Shown piece after piece: positions 24,637 to 37,738 of a stretch of 64,000 bases of DNA (its first letter is position 1; every line of letters starts with the position of its first letter). The DNA is from Cephalotus follicularis. Lineage: Eukaryota > Streptophyta > Magnoliopsida > Oxalidales > Cephalotaceae. The stretch lies in the NCBI GenBank assembly GCA_001972305.1, contig BDDD01000020.1, positions 391,981-455,980 of the forward strand. The letters run 5' to 3'. The notes below the pieces were generated by a model that had not been told where the DNA came from, did no database searches, and was given only the letters and a program-made list of their open reading frames with translations. Both the position numbers and the translations under genes were made by a program.

Positions 24637-25089
24637 CTAGAACAAGTGCGGGTAGCGTTCTCGGATGTCCTCCTCACGCTCCCAAGTTGCCTCATTAGGT
24701 TTGTGAAACTGCCATTGAACCTTGACCATGGAAATGGTTCGGTTCCTCAAAGTCTGCGTCTTCCGATCGAGAATCAACTCTTCACAAGATAGATCATCCT
24801 GTACAGGAACAGTATCATAGTCCAGGACATGTGATGGGTCCGAGGTATATCTCCTCAGCATAGATATGTGGAAGACGTCATGCACGTTTGACAGTGCAGG
24901 AGGCAAGGCAAGCTGGTAAGCTACCTCCCTGACCCTCTCCAAAATTTCAAAAGGACCAATGTAGTGTTGATCTAATTTGCCCTTCTTCCCAAATCTTTGC
25001 ACGCCTTTCCACGTTGATACTTTCAAAAACAGGTGATCACCCACGTTAAAGATCAGAGGTCTTCTCTTCACACTGTCAGTGTACCTCTT
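24637..25089 (-). pseudogene. Integrase C-terminus and chromodomain-like tail of element A
   Basis: Minus frame with [32 protein letters not shown] and the tail ATWEREEDIRERYPHLF. The W-x-R/L-E-E-x-I pattern is that of the chromodomain-like tail of plant chromoviruses, thought to steer integration towards heterochromatin. It is separated from the integrase core by one in-frame TAG (25089-25091 region, QSR-stop-KR). Confidence 0.85.
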
Positions 25090-26721
25090 CTACCGACTCT
25101 GAGCAGCAAGCAGCTTCTTCTTGATCGTCCTGATTTTCTCTGAAGTTTCTTCCACTAGCTCAGTCCCGAGTAAAGGTCGCTCCCCGACCTCATCCCAACA
25201 CACAGGGGATTTGCACTTCCTCCCATACAGTGCCTCAAACGGTGCCATGCCGATACTGGAGTGATAGCTATTATTGTAAGAAAACTCTATCAAACGAATA
25301 TGATCCTCCCAAGTACCAGCAAAATCAATAACGCAAGCCCGTAGCATATCCTCCAAGGTTTGGATGGTACGCTCTGACTTCCCATCGGTCTGAGGGTGAA
25401 AGGCAGTACTCAAGTTCAGCTTCGTCCCGAAGGCTGACTGAAATCTCTTCCAAAAGTTGGAAGTGAAGATAGCATCTCTATCACATACGATGCTGACCGG
25501 AACCCCGTGTAGCCTCACTATCTCCTTCACATACAGTCGAGCCAGCTTGCTCGCAGAATCAGTAACGTGTGTCGGTAGAAAGTACACTAATTTTGTGAGT
25601 CTATCCACGATGACCCGCACGACATTATGATAGTTCCTAGTTAGAGGAAAACCCGAAACGAAATCCATCGTAACGTGTTCCCACTTCCACTCTGGAATGG
25701 GCAAGGGCTGCAACAACCCTGCCGCTCTCTGGTGCTCGGCCTTAACTGTCTGGCAAGTAAAACACCTTGCCACATACTCAGCGATCTCCCGCTTCATACC
25801 AGGCCACCAGTAACACTTCTTCATGTCTTTATACATCTTCGTGCTACCCGGATGGATACTGTACAGGGATTTATGAGCCCCGCGGAGTAGCTCATCCTTC
25901 ACTCTAGGCTCATTCGGAAGACATACACGTCCCTGATATCTCATAATACCGTCTTTGAGCACTCTAAAATCAGAATCCGAATCCAGATTCTCTCGAATCT
26001 GTTGCAATTCAGGATCATGTGGTTGTGCATCTTTGATGCGATGCAGTAACACTGGTTCTACCCGCATGTCGGCTAGAAAGATCCCCGGTGACTGATTGAA
26101 TGGAGACAATTCTTGGAAGTCTTCCAACATCTTCCATTGCGACACCATCGCACTAGCAAGCATAGCCTTACCGCTCAAGGCATTAGCAACCACATTTTCC
26201 TTCCCCGGTTGATACTGAACACTGCAGTCATAATCATTGAAGAACTCTACCCATCTGCGTTGTCTCATGTTTAGTGTATCCTGAAAAAACAGATACCTCA
26301 AGCTTTTATGACCGGTGAAGATCTCAAACTGCGCCCCACACAGGTAGTGCCTCCACTTCTGAAGGGAGAAGATGATAGCTGCAACCTCAAGGTCATGGGT
26401 CGGGTAGTTTTCTTCGTACGGTTTAAGCTTTCTCGAGGCATATGCAATCACTCTGCCTCGTTGCATCAACACACAGCCCAAACCCTTACCCGATGCGTCA
26501 TTGTACACCGCAAAGCCTTCATTACCCTCAGGTAATGCCAAGATAGGAGCGGAAACTAACCGGTCCTTCAGCTCACAAAAACTAGCCTCGCAGTCCTCAT
26601 CCCAGATGAAAAGACTCTTTTTCTGGGTCTGTCTGGTCAAAGGTTCAGCTATCCTTGAGAAATTCTGGATAAACCTCCGGTAATATCCCGCCAAACCAAG
26701 GAAGCTGCGCACTTCCGTCAC
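25090..26721 (-). pseudogene. RT end, RNase H and integrase of element A
   Basis: A 543-codon open frame: RT end ([18 protein letters not shown]), RNase H ([16 protein letters not shown]), HHCC zinc site (IHPGSTKMYKDMKK ... CFTCQTVKAEH), integrase core with the three acidic motifs (TMDFVSGFP, CDRDAIFTSNFW, SERTIQTLEDML) and the FEALYGRKC block. Catalytic residues look intact. It is bounded upstream by TGA (about 26735, Trp expected) and downstream by TAG. All these domains act on the element's own cDNA. Confidence 0.93.
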
Positions 26722-28011
26722 ATTCTTTGGTTGCGATCAGTCTCTTACTACTTCAGTCTTTGACGGATCCACCGTCAAGCCTTCTCCAGATACTATGTGA
26801 CTGAGAAAGATCACATGGTCAAGCCAGAACTCGTATTTGCCAAACTTGGCGTACAATCAATGTTCTCTAAGGACCTGCAATACCATCCTCAGATGCCGAG
26901 TGTGCTCCTCCTCACTTCTCGAGTATACCAGTATATCATCAATAAATACCACAACAAACTGGTCCAGGTATGGTCGGAATACGTCAATCATCAATGACAT
27001 AAAAGTTTCTGGTACTTTGGTAACACCAAACGGCATCACCAAGAACTCGTAGTGACCATACCGTGTTCGGAAGGCAGTCTTCTCAATGTCTCCCTCCCTT
27101 ACTCGTAACTGGTGGTAACCCGATCTCAAATCGAGCTTAGAAAACACCCTCGATCCTTGCAACTGATCAAATAAATCCTTAACGTGGGGTAAAGGATATT
27201 TATTCTTGATAGTTGCTTTGTTCAACATTCGGTAATCAATACAGAGTCTCATCGACCCATCCTTCTTCTTGACGAACAGTACCGGTACACCCCATGGAGA
27301 AATGCTGGGTCTTACAAAACCCTTATCAATCAGGTCTTGTAACTGTAGATTCAGCTCTCGCAACTCGGCCGGAGCCATCCGATAGGGCGATTTAGAGATA
27401 GGAGCGGTTCCAGGAACAAGATCAATAACGAACTCCATACTCCTTTTGGGCGGAAAGGATCCCAAGTCATCAGGAAACACATCCAGAAATTCACACACAA
27501 CTGGAATCTCCTCCAAGCTCAAGCCTTTCTCCTTCCTTTGATTGATAACATAAGCCAAATATGTTTCGCATCCTTTCTCCAGGTATCTCGATGCGCGGAT
27601 AAAAGATATGATCGGTGATGAAAATCCCTTGTCTCCCTTGAACTGAAAAGTCGTTCCGTCGGGCAGACAGAAATCCACAGTCTTATGGTAACAATCCATA
27701 CGACCACGGTGCGCCGATAGCCAATCCATCCCCAATATCACATCGAAGTCACGGATAGGCAGTACAATGAGATACGCATACAAAGGAATGCCTGCCATAG
27801 ACATCTCACAATTCCTATATACCGAGTCAGTACACATAGAAGTCCTAGTCGGTGTACTCACATCAAGTGTATAAGACAAGAAGTCAGGGGTGACATCTAA
27901 ACAAGATGCAAAATGTGCAGATATAAATGAATGCGATGCTCCAGAGTCCATCAGTACTCTAGCAGAATAACCATATATATACAGAGTACCTCTAACCACG
28001 AAAGTTGACAC
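26722..28011 (-). pseudogene. Protease and reverse transcriptase of element A
   Basis: Open from 28011 to 26857: protease [13 protein letters not shown] and [44 protein letters not shown] and the catalytic FIDDILVYS. Just beyond it a TGA interrupts LREH-stop-LYAKF (about 26856), and a second TGA precedes SQPKNVTEV (about 26735). Otherwise the frame is continuous with the RNase H/integrase frame. Confidence 0.92.
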
Positions 28012-29190
28012 TGGAACCTCAGTCTGAGCAAGTACAAAAACTCTACCTTTTGCGATGCCCTTTCCGGTATCTCTCCTCTATGATGGTCCCGCAGCCGCAC
28101 CACTGCTGCTCCCCGGCCTAGTAGGCGCTGTAGCAGAACTCTTCGGGCAGTCCTTCACCGAATGACCCGGTGCCCCTCACCTCAAACACCAGCCATTCAA
28201 TCTCCAGCAGTCCTTTTGTTGATGGCCGGTACGACCACAGTAAAAGCATACTCCAGATCTAGCATTACTCTCCTAGCTGGGAGTACCCTGAGAAGCCGTC
28301 TGCTGAGATTTGTTCTTCGACGACTTCATCGGAGAACCACCATCTCGCCACTTTGATGATGCCGGTCGGGACTGTGTAGGACTCTGCTTACTCTCCTTTG
28401 CGCGAGCTCTCTCAGCCCGGTCCTCACTGGATATCGTCTCCAGCAGTCTAGCTTTATGAGCAACCTCTACATAAGTCCTCAGCTCCATGGCTCTAATCCT
28501 CGACCGAAGATCCGGTCGCAACCCTCTCAAGAACCTCCGTATCTTCTTTGCTTCATCAGCTACCAGATACGGTGAATGTCTGGCCAACTCCATGAACTTT
28601 GCTTGATATTCAGCAACAGTAATCTCTCCTTGTCTTAACTCCAAGAGCTCAGTCTCTCGCCGCTCTTGCTCAATGTATGGAACATAAGTCTCCAGGAACT
28701 CTATCTGGAATCGGTCCCAGGTGTTGTCCAGTCCCTGTGATTCCCACTTTGCTCTAACCATTTCCCACCAATGAGTGGCCTCACCCCATAGGCGGTACAC
28801 AGCAAATCTCAACTTTTGATCATCAGTACAGTTCATCACCTGAAAGATCTTCTCCAGGTCTTGCAGCCATCTCTCAGCAATCGTAGCATCCAGTTCCCCC
28901 TTGAAGATGGGTGGATTCAGCCTCATGAACTTCTAAATATCTCTCCCAAAACTATCCTCTCCCGGGCAGTGGTCGGGAGCTCTATGCTGCGGTCGGGCCT
29001 GCGCATGGTATTGGCGCATTTCCTTCGCACTAGCCCTGTTAAAGGCCATTTGCTGGTGGAAATAGTCTGCGATCCGAGTCATCGGTTCTCTGCCATACTG
29101 GGGAATATCCATCCCTTGCGGAACATTACCTTCTTCCGGGGCATTAGCTCCAACGGCTCTAGCCCTAGCACGTGTTCTCCTTCGGTCCAT
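28012..29190 (-). pseudogene. Gag of element A
   Basis: Starts MDRRRTRARARA at 29190. The retrotransposon gag domain (28273-28926, RWLQDLEKIFQVMNC) is followed by zinc knuckles CFYCGRTGHQQKDC and a second one whose second Cys is replaced by TGA. Stops also occur at 28273-28275 and near 28080 (CAG to TAG when compared with element C). The frame between 28933 and 28926 is likewise interrupted. Confidence 0.88.
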
Positions 29191-29285
29191 TTTTCCTATA
29201 AGAAGATTGACGGTCAGTCACGACTTTAGGAAAACTATTCATTAATTGCCAAGGAAAGTATCCTAGCTAAGCATATATGGAATAT

Positions 29286-29297
29286 GCTCTGATACCA
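29286..29297 (-). promoter_or_regulatory. tRNA-Met primer-binding site of element A
   Basis: The minus strand reads TGGTATCAGAGC four bases inside the 5' LTR end at 29302. Confidence 0.92.
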
Positions 29298-29301
29298 TTG
29301 T

Positions 29302-30347
29302 TGTCACACCCCGTTCAGGAGAAACGCAACATTAAAGCGGTAGAGGCAATTAACATAAAATACAGCTCATGTAAAAACCATAAAAATTAAAACTTTTCCA
29401 AGAATAACAGTTACGGAAGCATAACAAAACATAAGCCGTAAACACGTAACGTGCGTCCCATACCGCGCGCTACCAAAATACAGGTCATCAAGGTTAATCG
29501 CCCATAAAAAGGAGCATGATTTACAGTACAATATAAAAATTCCTTCAGAAACAGAACCATAAAAACGGTACATCCCAAAACCATAATTCACATGGATTTA
29601 ATACAAAACAGGATGATAAACAAAATCAAGAATATAACAGCTTGATCTTCGTCCATGCCGANNNNNNNNNNNNNNNNNNNNNNNNAACGAGAGAGAGAAG
29701 TGGGGAGGGTTATACTCATGTAGATGGCTCCCCCCCAACATCCTTCTTCTGACATTTAACAGGCCACCCTCGTGCTCTCTCCCACTTTCCAAGTTTCTGC
29801 ATATTCCTTTTTGCTTTCTTTAACATTCTTTCTTTTGCAGGTTGCATGTTAGGATGGCATAATTCCTTGCATGTTCCATGTGAGGGCATGTTTGGAGCAT
29901 GCCAAGCAACATCCCATTATGATCCATTCGTCACCACGCACTTGTAAAGGCATCTGGTAAAGTCCCCAAAGATCCCATTGCATGTTACTCTGCCAGGAAA
30001 AAAGCATGACAGACATTCTTTACAAAAGCGTCGACGTCTTTCCTTAGACGTCGATGTCTTTTCCATTTGTAAGAAGGTGTCGATGCCTACTCGAAAAGTC
30101 GACGTGCATGCCCATGCATTCACGTGTACCTCAGTTCCTATAGGCGTTGACGTCTTTCTGAAGACATCGATGTCTTCATCCCAAAACAGTGCCGTTTCAA
30201 GGTTTTAACACACACATTCCATTTCCAAAACCATAATTAGGGTTTGCAAGCATCCTTTGAGTTCAAAAACTCAACATTCTCAAATATCAAGTTTAAGATT
30301 ACATCATAAATCGAAATATTACATTCAGGAAAATACCAGGCGTTACA
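29302..30347 (-). repeat. 5' LTR of element A, incomplete because of an assembly gap
   Basis: TGTCACACCCCG to GGCGTTACA, near identical to 21834-24591 at both ends but only 1046 bp long. The bases before and after the N run correspond to about 22192 and 23930 of the other LTR, so about 1.7 kb is missing. Confidence 0.9.
29662..29685. other. Assembly gap (24 N)
   Basis: A run of N inside the 5' LTR of element A. By comparison with the 3' LTR the gap hides about 1.7 kb. Confidence 0.95.
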
Positions 30348-30659
30348 CAGGTACAGGTACAGGTTGTGGTGACACATCGCAGTAGCGTCAAGGATAAAAA
30401 GTGAAGTAAGTTCCTCCTCCTTGCAAGTATGCTTTGTGGTTGGATTCTGAAGAAATAATCATGTATTTATTTATTTTATCTACTGGTTGTAGCAGTGCAT
30501 TTTAATTGTATTGAATTGGGTCTGTATATCCACACATTGAATAAAGGACTATGTTTATAATTTATTTAAGTTTTAAATTTTATGGTATTGATTAATGATG
30601 ATTGTACGGATTGCCATGTGTCGAGTCATAGGGCCTAACCCACGTTTTGGGGCGTGACA
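30348..30659 (+). repeat. 5' LTR of element B, second segment
   Basis: Begins with the second TSD copy of element A and ends GGGGCGTGACA at 30659. It matches 56308-56619. Confidence 0.92.
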
Positions 30660-30664
30660 AGTTT

Positions 30665-30677
30665 TGGTATCAGAGCC
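30665..30677 (+). promoter_or_regulatory. tRNA-Met primer-binding site of element B
   Basis: TGGTATCAGAGCC, five bases after the LTR end; it proves plus orientation. Confidence 0.92.
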
Positions 30678-30792
30678 GTACTATTTTGGATATGCTGGGA
30701 TAGGACCCTTGGCAAGTGGAATTAAGATATATGTGTGGACATTGACCCGTTATTTTATGATAATCAGAATGGAAGGATGACAGAGTAGAAGC

Positions 30793-32224
30793 GTGCGAGC
30801 AGAGAGGTTCGGGCCATCGACTAGGAGTACCCGCTCAAATAGAGGTGCTGAAGAACAAGGAGAAGTTAATGCACCTCAGGAAGTAGAACTTGTTGCCCCT
30901 GTTAGAGAGGAACAAAGAGGATTTATGAGGAGAATGCGTGCCATGATAAGTCAAATGCATGAATTTATTCAAAGGCAACCGGATAAAGATGAACAACCAG
31001 CTGCTGTTGTACTAGCTAGACGTGCAGCAGAGGCTACTGAATAGACATCAGCCGCTCAACCAGCCAGGTGGACTGTAGCTGCAAGGAGATTAGTTGACCA
31101 ACCTTCACAACGAGAGAATCAGATTCTTAAAGTTAAATCCTCTAGCCTTCACAGAAGATCCTGATGGTATATGTGCTGAGAGATGGCTAATGCAAATAGA
31201 TAAGATCTTCCGAGTTATGGATTGCTCTGACTCTCAGAAGGTTGTGTTTGCAACATACATGTTACAAGGCAAAGCAGAACACTTGTGGAAGATGATTGAC
31301 TCCCAGTGGGAGATATCTGGAATGACCTATTCTTTGGAAACTTTTAAAGCAGAGTTCAATGACAGATTCTATCCCGAGGTGGAGATTGACAAAAGAGAAA
31401 CTAAATTTCTAGGCCTGACACAGGGAGACATGACTATGGCCCAATATGAGGCCAAGTTCATCGAGTTATCGAGGATAGCTCCTTATATGGTAAACACCGA
31501 GTTGAGGAAAGCAAAGAAGTTCCTTGGAGTACTACGGCCTGATATCCAAGAGAAGTTAGTACCCCTACATCTACGATCCTTCTTTGAGATGTCTAACAGG
31601 GCACGTGAAGTTGAAGCCTTGGCTCAACGGTTTCAGAACTTGGAAATCCAGACAGGCCGACGGAGACCTGCCCCTTTTGGTGAACAATCGGGAAAATTTT
31701 TCGGGAGTAGTAATAAATCCCGTAGGTCCGGATATTATAGCAGTCCGAGGCAGGGAGAATCTCCCCGCAGTATTGGTAGCCCAACAGGAACTTCGAGGTT
31801 GGGAAGACAATCTCGTGGTTCTCAGCAGAGAGGACCTAGTCGTGAATCACGACGGAGGCGTCAGCGAACAACAGCTTCGCAAGGAGGTTCTTCTAAACCT
31901 GCTGGAGATGAACAAGGGTCTGTTAAACCCTGTATGCATGTGGTCGTACCAACCATGCTTCTGAGGATTGCTGGTGGAAAGATGGTAGGTGTTGGACTTG
32001 TGGAGCTCCAAATCATATATCCACTCAATGTCCACATAATCAGTTCAACACAGGAGGTCAAACAGGATGAGGTGCAAACTGATCACAGGGAAGTTTTCAG
32101 CAAGGCCACCCTAGCACCAGTTCACATGGAGACCGTGGCGCACAGCCAATGGGATTTGCACCTATGTTGCAAGGAAGAGTTTATCCTATGGATCGATGAG
32201 CTGCAGCTGGATCACCCTCAGTGA
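30793..32224 (+). pseudogene. Gag of element B
   Basis: An N-terminal piece (30793-31044, no ATG in frame at its start) ends in TAG. The gag domain is open in another frame at 31094-32224 (RWLMQIDKIFRVMDC, FKAEFNDRFYP, KRETKFLGLTQGDM). The zinc-knuckle region (about 31930-32050) is frameshifted relative to the gag domain. Same family of Gag as elements A and C but clearly more diverged and more damaged. Confidence 0.85.
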
Positions 32225-33940
32225 TTGGAGGTATGGTTTATGTATCTCAGCTTTTGGGAAGGACTTTGAGTGATGCAGGCTTGTCCCATTCATATGTTGC
32301 TTCTTATTTTATAAGTCGTATGAATGTGGAGCCTGAGCCTTTACCTTTTATGATAGCGGTCAGCACACCGTTAAGAGAGTCGGTTACCTCTTGGTGGGTG
32401 TGTATATCTTGTGCCATCGAGATTTGTGGACATGTTCTTCCGGCAAACCTTATAGTACTGCCGGTGGGCGAACTTGATATGATTCTTGGTATGGATTGGC
32501 TGTCAGAACATTATGCATATATGGATTGTAATAGGAAGGTTGTCACCTTCATTTTCCAGGACAGTCTCCATTCCAGTTCATTAGGACGTTAGAGCATCAG
32601 CCAGTTTCTATGATATATGATATTCAGGGTGACAGACTCTTGAGACAGGGTTGTACTGCTTACCTGGCACATGCTACAGATGATAGTAAATGGACACCAA
32701 AGTTGGAGGATGTTCCTATGGTTTGTGAATACCCGAACGTGTTTCTGGAAGAGCTGACATCCTTACCTCCTGAGTGAGACGTGGAGTTTGCTATAGATCT
32801 CCTACAAGGAATAGCTCCAGTATCGACAGCTCCTTACTGGATGGCCCCTGTTGAGTTAAACGAATTGAAAGTACAACTACAGAAGTTGTTGGATAAAGGT
32901 TTTATCAGACCCAGTGTATCCCCATGAGGAGCACCGGTCTTGTTCGTGAAGAAGAAGGATTGATCCCTGAGGATGTGTATCAATTATCGGCAGCTGAACA
33001 AAGTGACAGTCAAGAACAAGTATCCACTATCGCACATCGTTGATCAGTTTGATCAGCTGAAGGGATCTTCAGTGTTCTCTAAGTTGGACCTAAGATCCAT
33101 ATATCACCAGCTCGGAGTTAGAGCGGAGGATATTCCCAAAATTGCTTTCAGATCACGATATGGACACTACAATTTTGTAGTAATGCCTTTCGAGGTGACC
33201 AACACCCCTGTAGCATTTATAAGCTTGATGAACAAGATATTTAGTCCATATCTTGATCAGTTCATAATGATGTTTATTGATGACATCTTGATATATTCAA
33301 AGTCCATGGAAGAGCATGGTGAACACTTCCATTTGGCATTACAGACTCTCAGAGACCACCGTTTATATGCCAAGTTTAGCAATTGTGAATTCTGGTTGTC
33401 AGAGTTAACATTCCTTGGTCATGTTATATCCAGCGTAGGATTGTTAGTAGTTCCTACAAAGATTGAAGCAGTGAAGAGCTGGAAATGACCAACGAATGTG
33501 ACAGAAGTCCGGAGCTTTCTCGGCTTTGTATGATACTACCGCCATTTTGTGGAAGCATTTTAAAAAATAGCTACCCCTCTAACACGATTGACGCAAAAGA
33601 ATGTGGCTTTTGTTTGGGATGATGCTTGTGAATAGAGTTTCCAAGAGTTACAGCATCGCCTGACTACTACGCCAGTCCTAGCCTTACCAGAAGTAACCGA
33701 AGGTTTTGTTGTTTATAGTGAAGCATCAGGCAGTGGCCTGGGATGTGTCCTTATGCAAAATGGAAGAGTGATCGCTTACGCCTCAAGGAAGTTAAAGCCC
33801 CAGGAAGAGAACTATCCGACTCATGATCTTGAGTTAGCTGCGATAGTGTTCGCTTTGCTTAAATGGAGGCATTATCTATATGGTACCAAGTTTGAGGTGT
33901 ACACCGATCACAAGAGCTTAAAGTACTTGTTCTCATAGAA
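32225..33940 (+). pseudogene. Protease, RT and RNase H of element B
   Basis: Protease 32221-32592 with SDAGLSHSYV in place of D-S/T-G-A-S-H-S and an intact [12 protein letters not shown] in pieces, with stops at about 32776, 32926 and 32961; core 32973-33488 with [19 protein letters not shown] and the catalytic FIDDILIYS. RNase H 33620-33938 reads [15 protein letters not shown], so the first catalytic Asp is Glu. Several further stops lie between 33488 and 33750. Confidence 0.87.
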
Positions 33941-35529
33941 GGACCTGAATATGAGACAATGAAGATGGATGGAGTTGCTCAATGACTATAACTATGAAAT
34001 ACAGTACCATCCAGGCAAAGCTAATGTTGTTGCAGACACCCTTAGTCGTCGATTAACTTGCCTAACCATATCTCATATTCAGACACGTCCATGGTTAATG
34101 GACCGAATCCGTGAAACTTAGAGCAATAATGGATATTTTCTTAAGATAGCTTTGAGCGGAGATGGAGGTTTGAAACCGAATTTCTCTATACAAGGTGACG
34201 GATTAATCCGATATCAGGGCAGAATATGTGTTCCTAACAACAAAGAGCTGAAGGATGAACTGTTGTCACAAGTGCATCGCTCCAGTTTCTCCGTACATCT
34301 GGGAAGTAACAAGATGTACCGGGATCTAAAGCAGGACTATTGGTGGAATAACATGAAGAGAGAGATAGCAGAGTATGTTGCAACCTATTTGACATGCCAA
34401 CAGGTTAAAGCAGAACACCAAACGCTAGAAGGATTGTTGCAGCCGTTCCCTGTTGCACAGTGGAAATGGGAACACAAAACAATGGATTTTGTGAAAGGAC
34501 TTCCCAGAACGAGGAATGGTCGTGATGCTATATGGGTAATCGTCGATCGCTTTACAAAATTTGCACATTTTCTCGCGATCAAGACAAACTTTTCGCCTAC
34601 ACAGCTAGCAAATATGTATATTGCTGAAATTGTGATGCCCCATGGAGTACCGATTAGCGTGGTGTCTAACAGAGACGCTCCTTTTACATCGCGGTTTTGG
34701 AGGAAACTTCAAGAAGCTTTTGGTATTCAGCTGAACTTTAGCACAACTTTTCATCCCCAAACTGATGGATAGTATGAGAGGACCCTTCAGACTCTGGAAG
34801 ACATTCTAAGGGCATGTGTTTTGGATTGGGGAGGTAGCTAGGAAGACCATCTACCGTTGATAGAGTTCTCGTACAACAACAGTTTTCACGCCAGCATTGG
34901 TATGGCACCATTCGAGGCTCTCTATGGAAGGAAGTGTAGAACTCCAATCTGTTGGTTCGAAGTAGGGGAACAGAGTCTTGTGGGACCCAAGCTTGTGCAA
35001 GACACAATTGAGAAGGCAAAAGTTATCCAAGAAAGACTCCGTACAGCACAAAGCTGACAGAAAAGCTATGCAGACCACCGTAGGCAAGAGTTGGAGTTCG
35101 CTATGGGTGATCATGTATTCCTTAAAGTCTCTCCGACTAAAGGAATTATGAGATTCGGCAAGAAAGGAAAGTTGACCCCTCAGTTTATAGGACCTTTTGA
35201 GATCTTTGAGTTAGTGGGCGTTGTTGCTTACCGACTTGCCTTACCACCCAGCCTGGCGGATGTGCACAATGTATTTCACGTTTCAATGCTGCGGAAGTAC
35301 CATCCCCACCCTTCTCATGTTTTATGATGGGATCCATTGGAGTTGAGAACGAATTTGAGTTTTGAAGAGATACCTATCCAGATTCTTGACCGACGGATGA
35401 AGCAGTTGAGGAATAAAACCATTCCGTTAGTGAAGGTATTGTGGCAATACCACAGAGTGGAAGAAGCTACCTTTGAAAGAGAAGATGATATGCAGGCTAA
35501 GTATCCCCAGTTGTTCTTATACTAGGAAA
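33941..35529 (+). pseudogene. Integrase and C-terminal tail of element B
   Basis: Zinc site HLGSNKMYRDLK ... CQQVKAEH, core TMDFVKGLP, VVSNRDAPFTSRFW and ERTLQTLEDIL. The second catalytic Asp of the S-D-R-D block is Asn. A stop falls at about 34770 (DG-stop-YERT), and TGA follows AQS at 35055-35057. GPFE module 35091-35327, tail FEREDDMQAKYPQLF to 35523, which replaces W by F in the T-W-E-R-E motif. Confidence 0.87.
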
Positions 35530-35549
35530 TCTCAGGACGAGATTTCTGG

Positions 35550-35562
35550 AAGGAGGGGAGGA
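35550..35562 (+). promoter_or_regulatory. Polypurine tract of element B
   Basis: AAGGAGGGGAGGA directly before the 3' LTR start TGTA, which is now separated from the rest of the LTR by element C. Confidence 0.85.
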
Positions 35563-35566
35563 TGTA

Positions 35567-37482
35567 TGGCACACCCCGTTTTTCACAAGAGGTCAACATT
35601 AAAACTGTAAGGCAATCAACACAATACAATATCAAGCTTATGCAAATTTACCAATAAATAAATTTCTTGTTGGCATAAGCATTCATGTAAAAGCTGAACT
35701 TAAATATGCACCACTCATCCCATACTACGTGATGCCCAACAAGTTTATACAAAAGCCAACATCATAGTCGATCGCCCAAAACGAAGCGTAATAAAACGGT
35801 CCAGGATAACAAATAACCCAGGTTACAATATTCCAGTTTACATAGTCATTGTTCATTCAGTACATAAAACAAGAGAAATAGTTTAGTCTTCTCCTTAAGT
35901 CTCCTTGTGTGCTCCATATCAAAACCCACTCCATCAATCTGTTACAGTAGGGGGTTAGCCTTTCCCCTCACTCGGCTAAGTAGAAAAGTTTATGTAAACA
36001 GTTCAAGGTCAAAGGTAATGGGTATCATGAATGAATGCATAATGATGTAGTATGACATGTAATTTTCACAGTGAATATATCTCCGTATGTATATATAAAA
36101 ATATATGCATGATCACAGTACAGGTATAACCTCATAAGTTACATCAACACAAGCAGTAGTATGTCCCAAAAAGGAACCAGACAAGCAACTCGTCATAACC
36201 GTCGCCACCTCCTGGCCCCAACGTCATGCACTCTTACTCCATCCCCGTTAGCGAACGGTTCGGAGCAAGTCCTCCGTATGTTGCTTAGCACGGCGGCAAA
36301 ACCAATAGCAAGTTACTAGCACAACGGCTGAGTAATCAACAGGCACAAGCATTGCACAGTACAAGTCAAGTAATCAATTATAATTACTTGATCAAATATA
36401 TTTGTTTAAAATATATTACTCCGTTCACAAGTTGTGATAAGTTATAAAACTTAAAACAATACATTTGATTGTGTAACCAATCCTTTAAAACATTTCTCCG
36501 TCTTTGGGAATACTTCCCGCATGAAAACCAACCAAAACTCCATCCAAAACTCAGTGTGCATGTCAGGTTATTTGTTCACATTAACCACAACATTAATACA
36601 GAAGTCCACAGCCAATCAACTACACCATTCATTTATAATAACATTACTGTTGAACTCAAAATGCATGCATAGAATTCTCTACTATTTCCCCTACCTTTGA
36701 TTTCAAGTTAGAAATTGGAAGTCCGCCTCTTTGTGTCTCCTTCCCAGTGTCTTTGAGCCTCCCAGTAGCTCCAACTCCAATTCCAGTAGCTCCAAGAACA
36801 GTCCACTAGTTCCAATCCGAGCTCCAAGCTTACCAATGGAGAATCCTCTCAATTTCTCACTATTTCCTCTCTCTATTTCTCTGCTTCTTTGGTCTTTCAG
36901 TGTCTGGACGAGAGGAGTGAGGAGAGGATTTTTATGCAGAGACTTTTCTCTTCTTTTCTACCCTAGCTCCCTCACATGGCACTAAATGCCACCCTCCCTT
37001 CTAACACTTGCATGCACACACACATGTCATTCCACCTCTTCCCCTCAGTTCCTGTAGGTTCTAGTAGCCATGTGCATGGCATACACGTTTCATTTATCAT
37101 CAGATGGCACCTGCAAAATGCTTTTGTCTGTGGCTGCATGTGATCTCATCACATGAAAATAAAACAGAGCACGATCTAGTCGGCTGCCTTTCCCTGGCAG
37201 TCAGCTGTTCGCCTGGCAGTCTGTTGCCAAATGTCATGACAGTTGGCCAGTCGGCTGGTTCCTCACGCCAGTCGACTGCCACACACCTCAGCCCAACAGT
37301 CGGCTGGTATATCACCCCAGTAGGCTGTCCAAGCCAGAATCCCCACAATTATACTTAGAATCACACTTCTAAATGCTCTAAGTTAACTTAAATTCAAGAT
37401 ATCAACCACGAAATTCACCTTTTATTAATTCAAGGTAAAAATTACATTGAGGATTACAAGAATCGAATTCCCGGGCGTTACA
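35567..37482 (-). repeat. 3' LTR of element C
   Basis: Starts TGGCACACCCCG (TGTCAC in the other LTR) and ends GGGCGTTACA. It contains the cluster CCAGTCGGCTGG / CCAGTCGACTGCC at 37190-37330. Confidence 0.93.
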
Positions 37483-37498
37483 ATCCCCCCTCCTTCAA
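37483..37498 (-). promoter_or_regulatory. Polypurine tract of element C
   Basis: The minus strand reads TTGAAGGAGGGGGGAT directly before the LTR start TGTAACGCCC. Confidence 0.82.
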
Positions 37499-37738
37499 AG
37501 AAATTCGTCCTCGAATTTACTTATACTAAAACAAGTGCGGGTAACATTCTCGGATATCCTCCTCACGCTCCCAAGTCGCTTCATCCGGCAGATGAAATTG
37601 CCACTAAACCTTTACCGTCGGAATGGTTCAGTTCCTCAATACTTGCATCTTCCAATCCAAGATTCTCACGGGCGACTCCTCGCAGGAAAGATCATCCCTC
37701 ACCGTAACCGAGTCATAGTCCAAGACATGTGATGGGTC

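Larger units (their letters stand above)
21834..30347 (-). mobile_element. Gypsy element A (chromovirus), minus strand, TSD CAGGT
   Basis: 3' LTR 21834-24591, internal 24592-29301, 5' LTR 29302-30347 (with an assembly gap). Perfect duplication CAGGT at 21829-21833 and 30348-30352, inside the 5' LTR of element B, at a CAGGTA tandem repeat. Gag and pol are recognisable almost end to end with a handful of stops, so this is the best preserved gypsy element here together with C. Confidence 0.95.

Noticed and set aside
29286-29297. tRNA gene suggested by the tRNA-like sequence
   Set aside because: Only the 12-base complement of the tRNA-Met 3' end is present, next to an LTR, so it is a primer-binding site.
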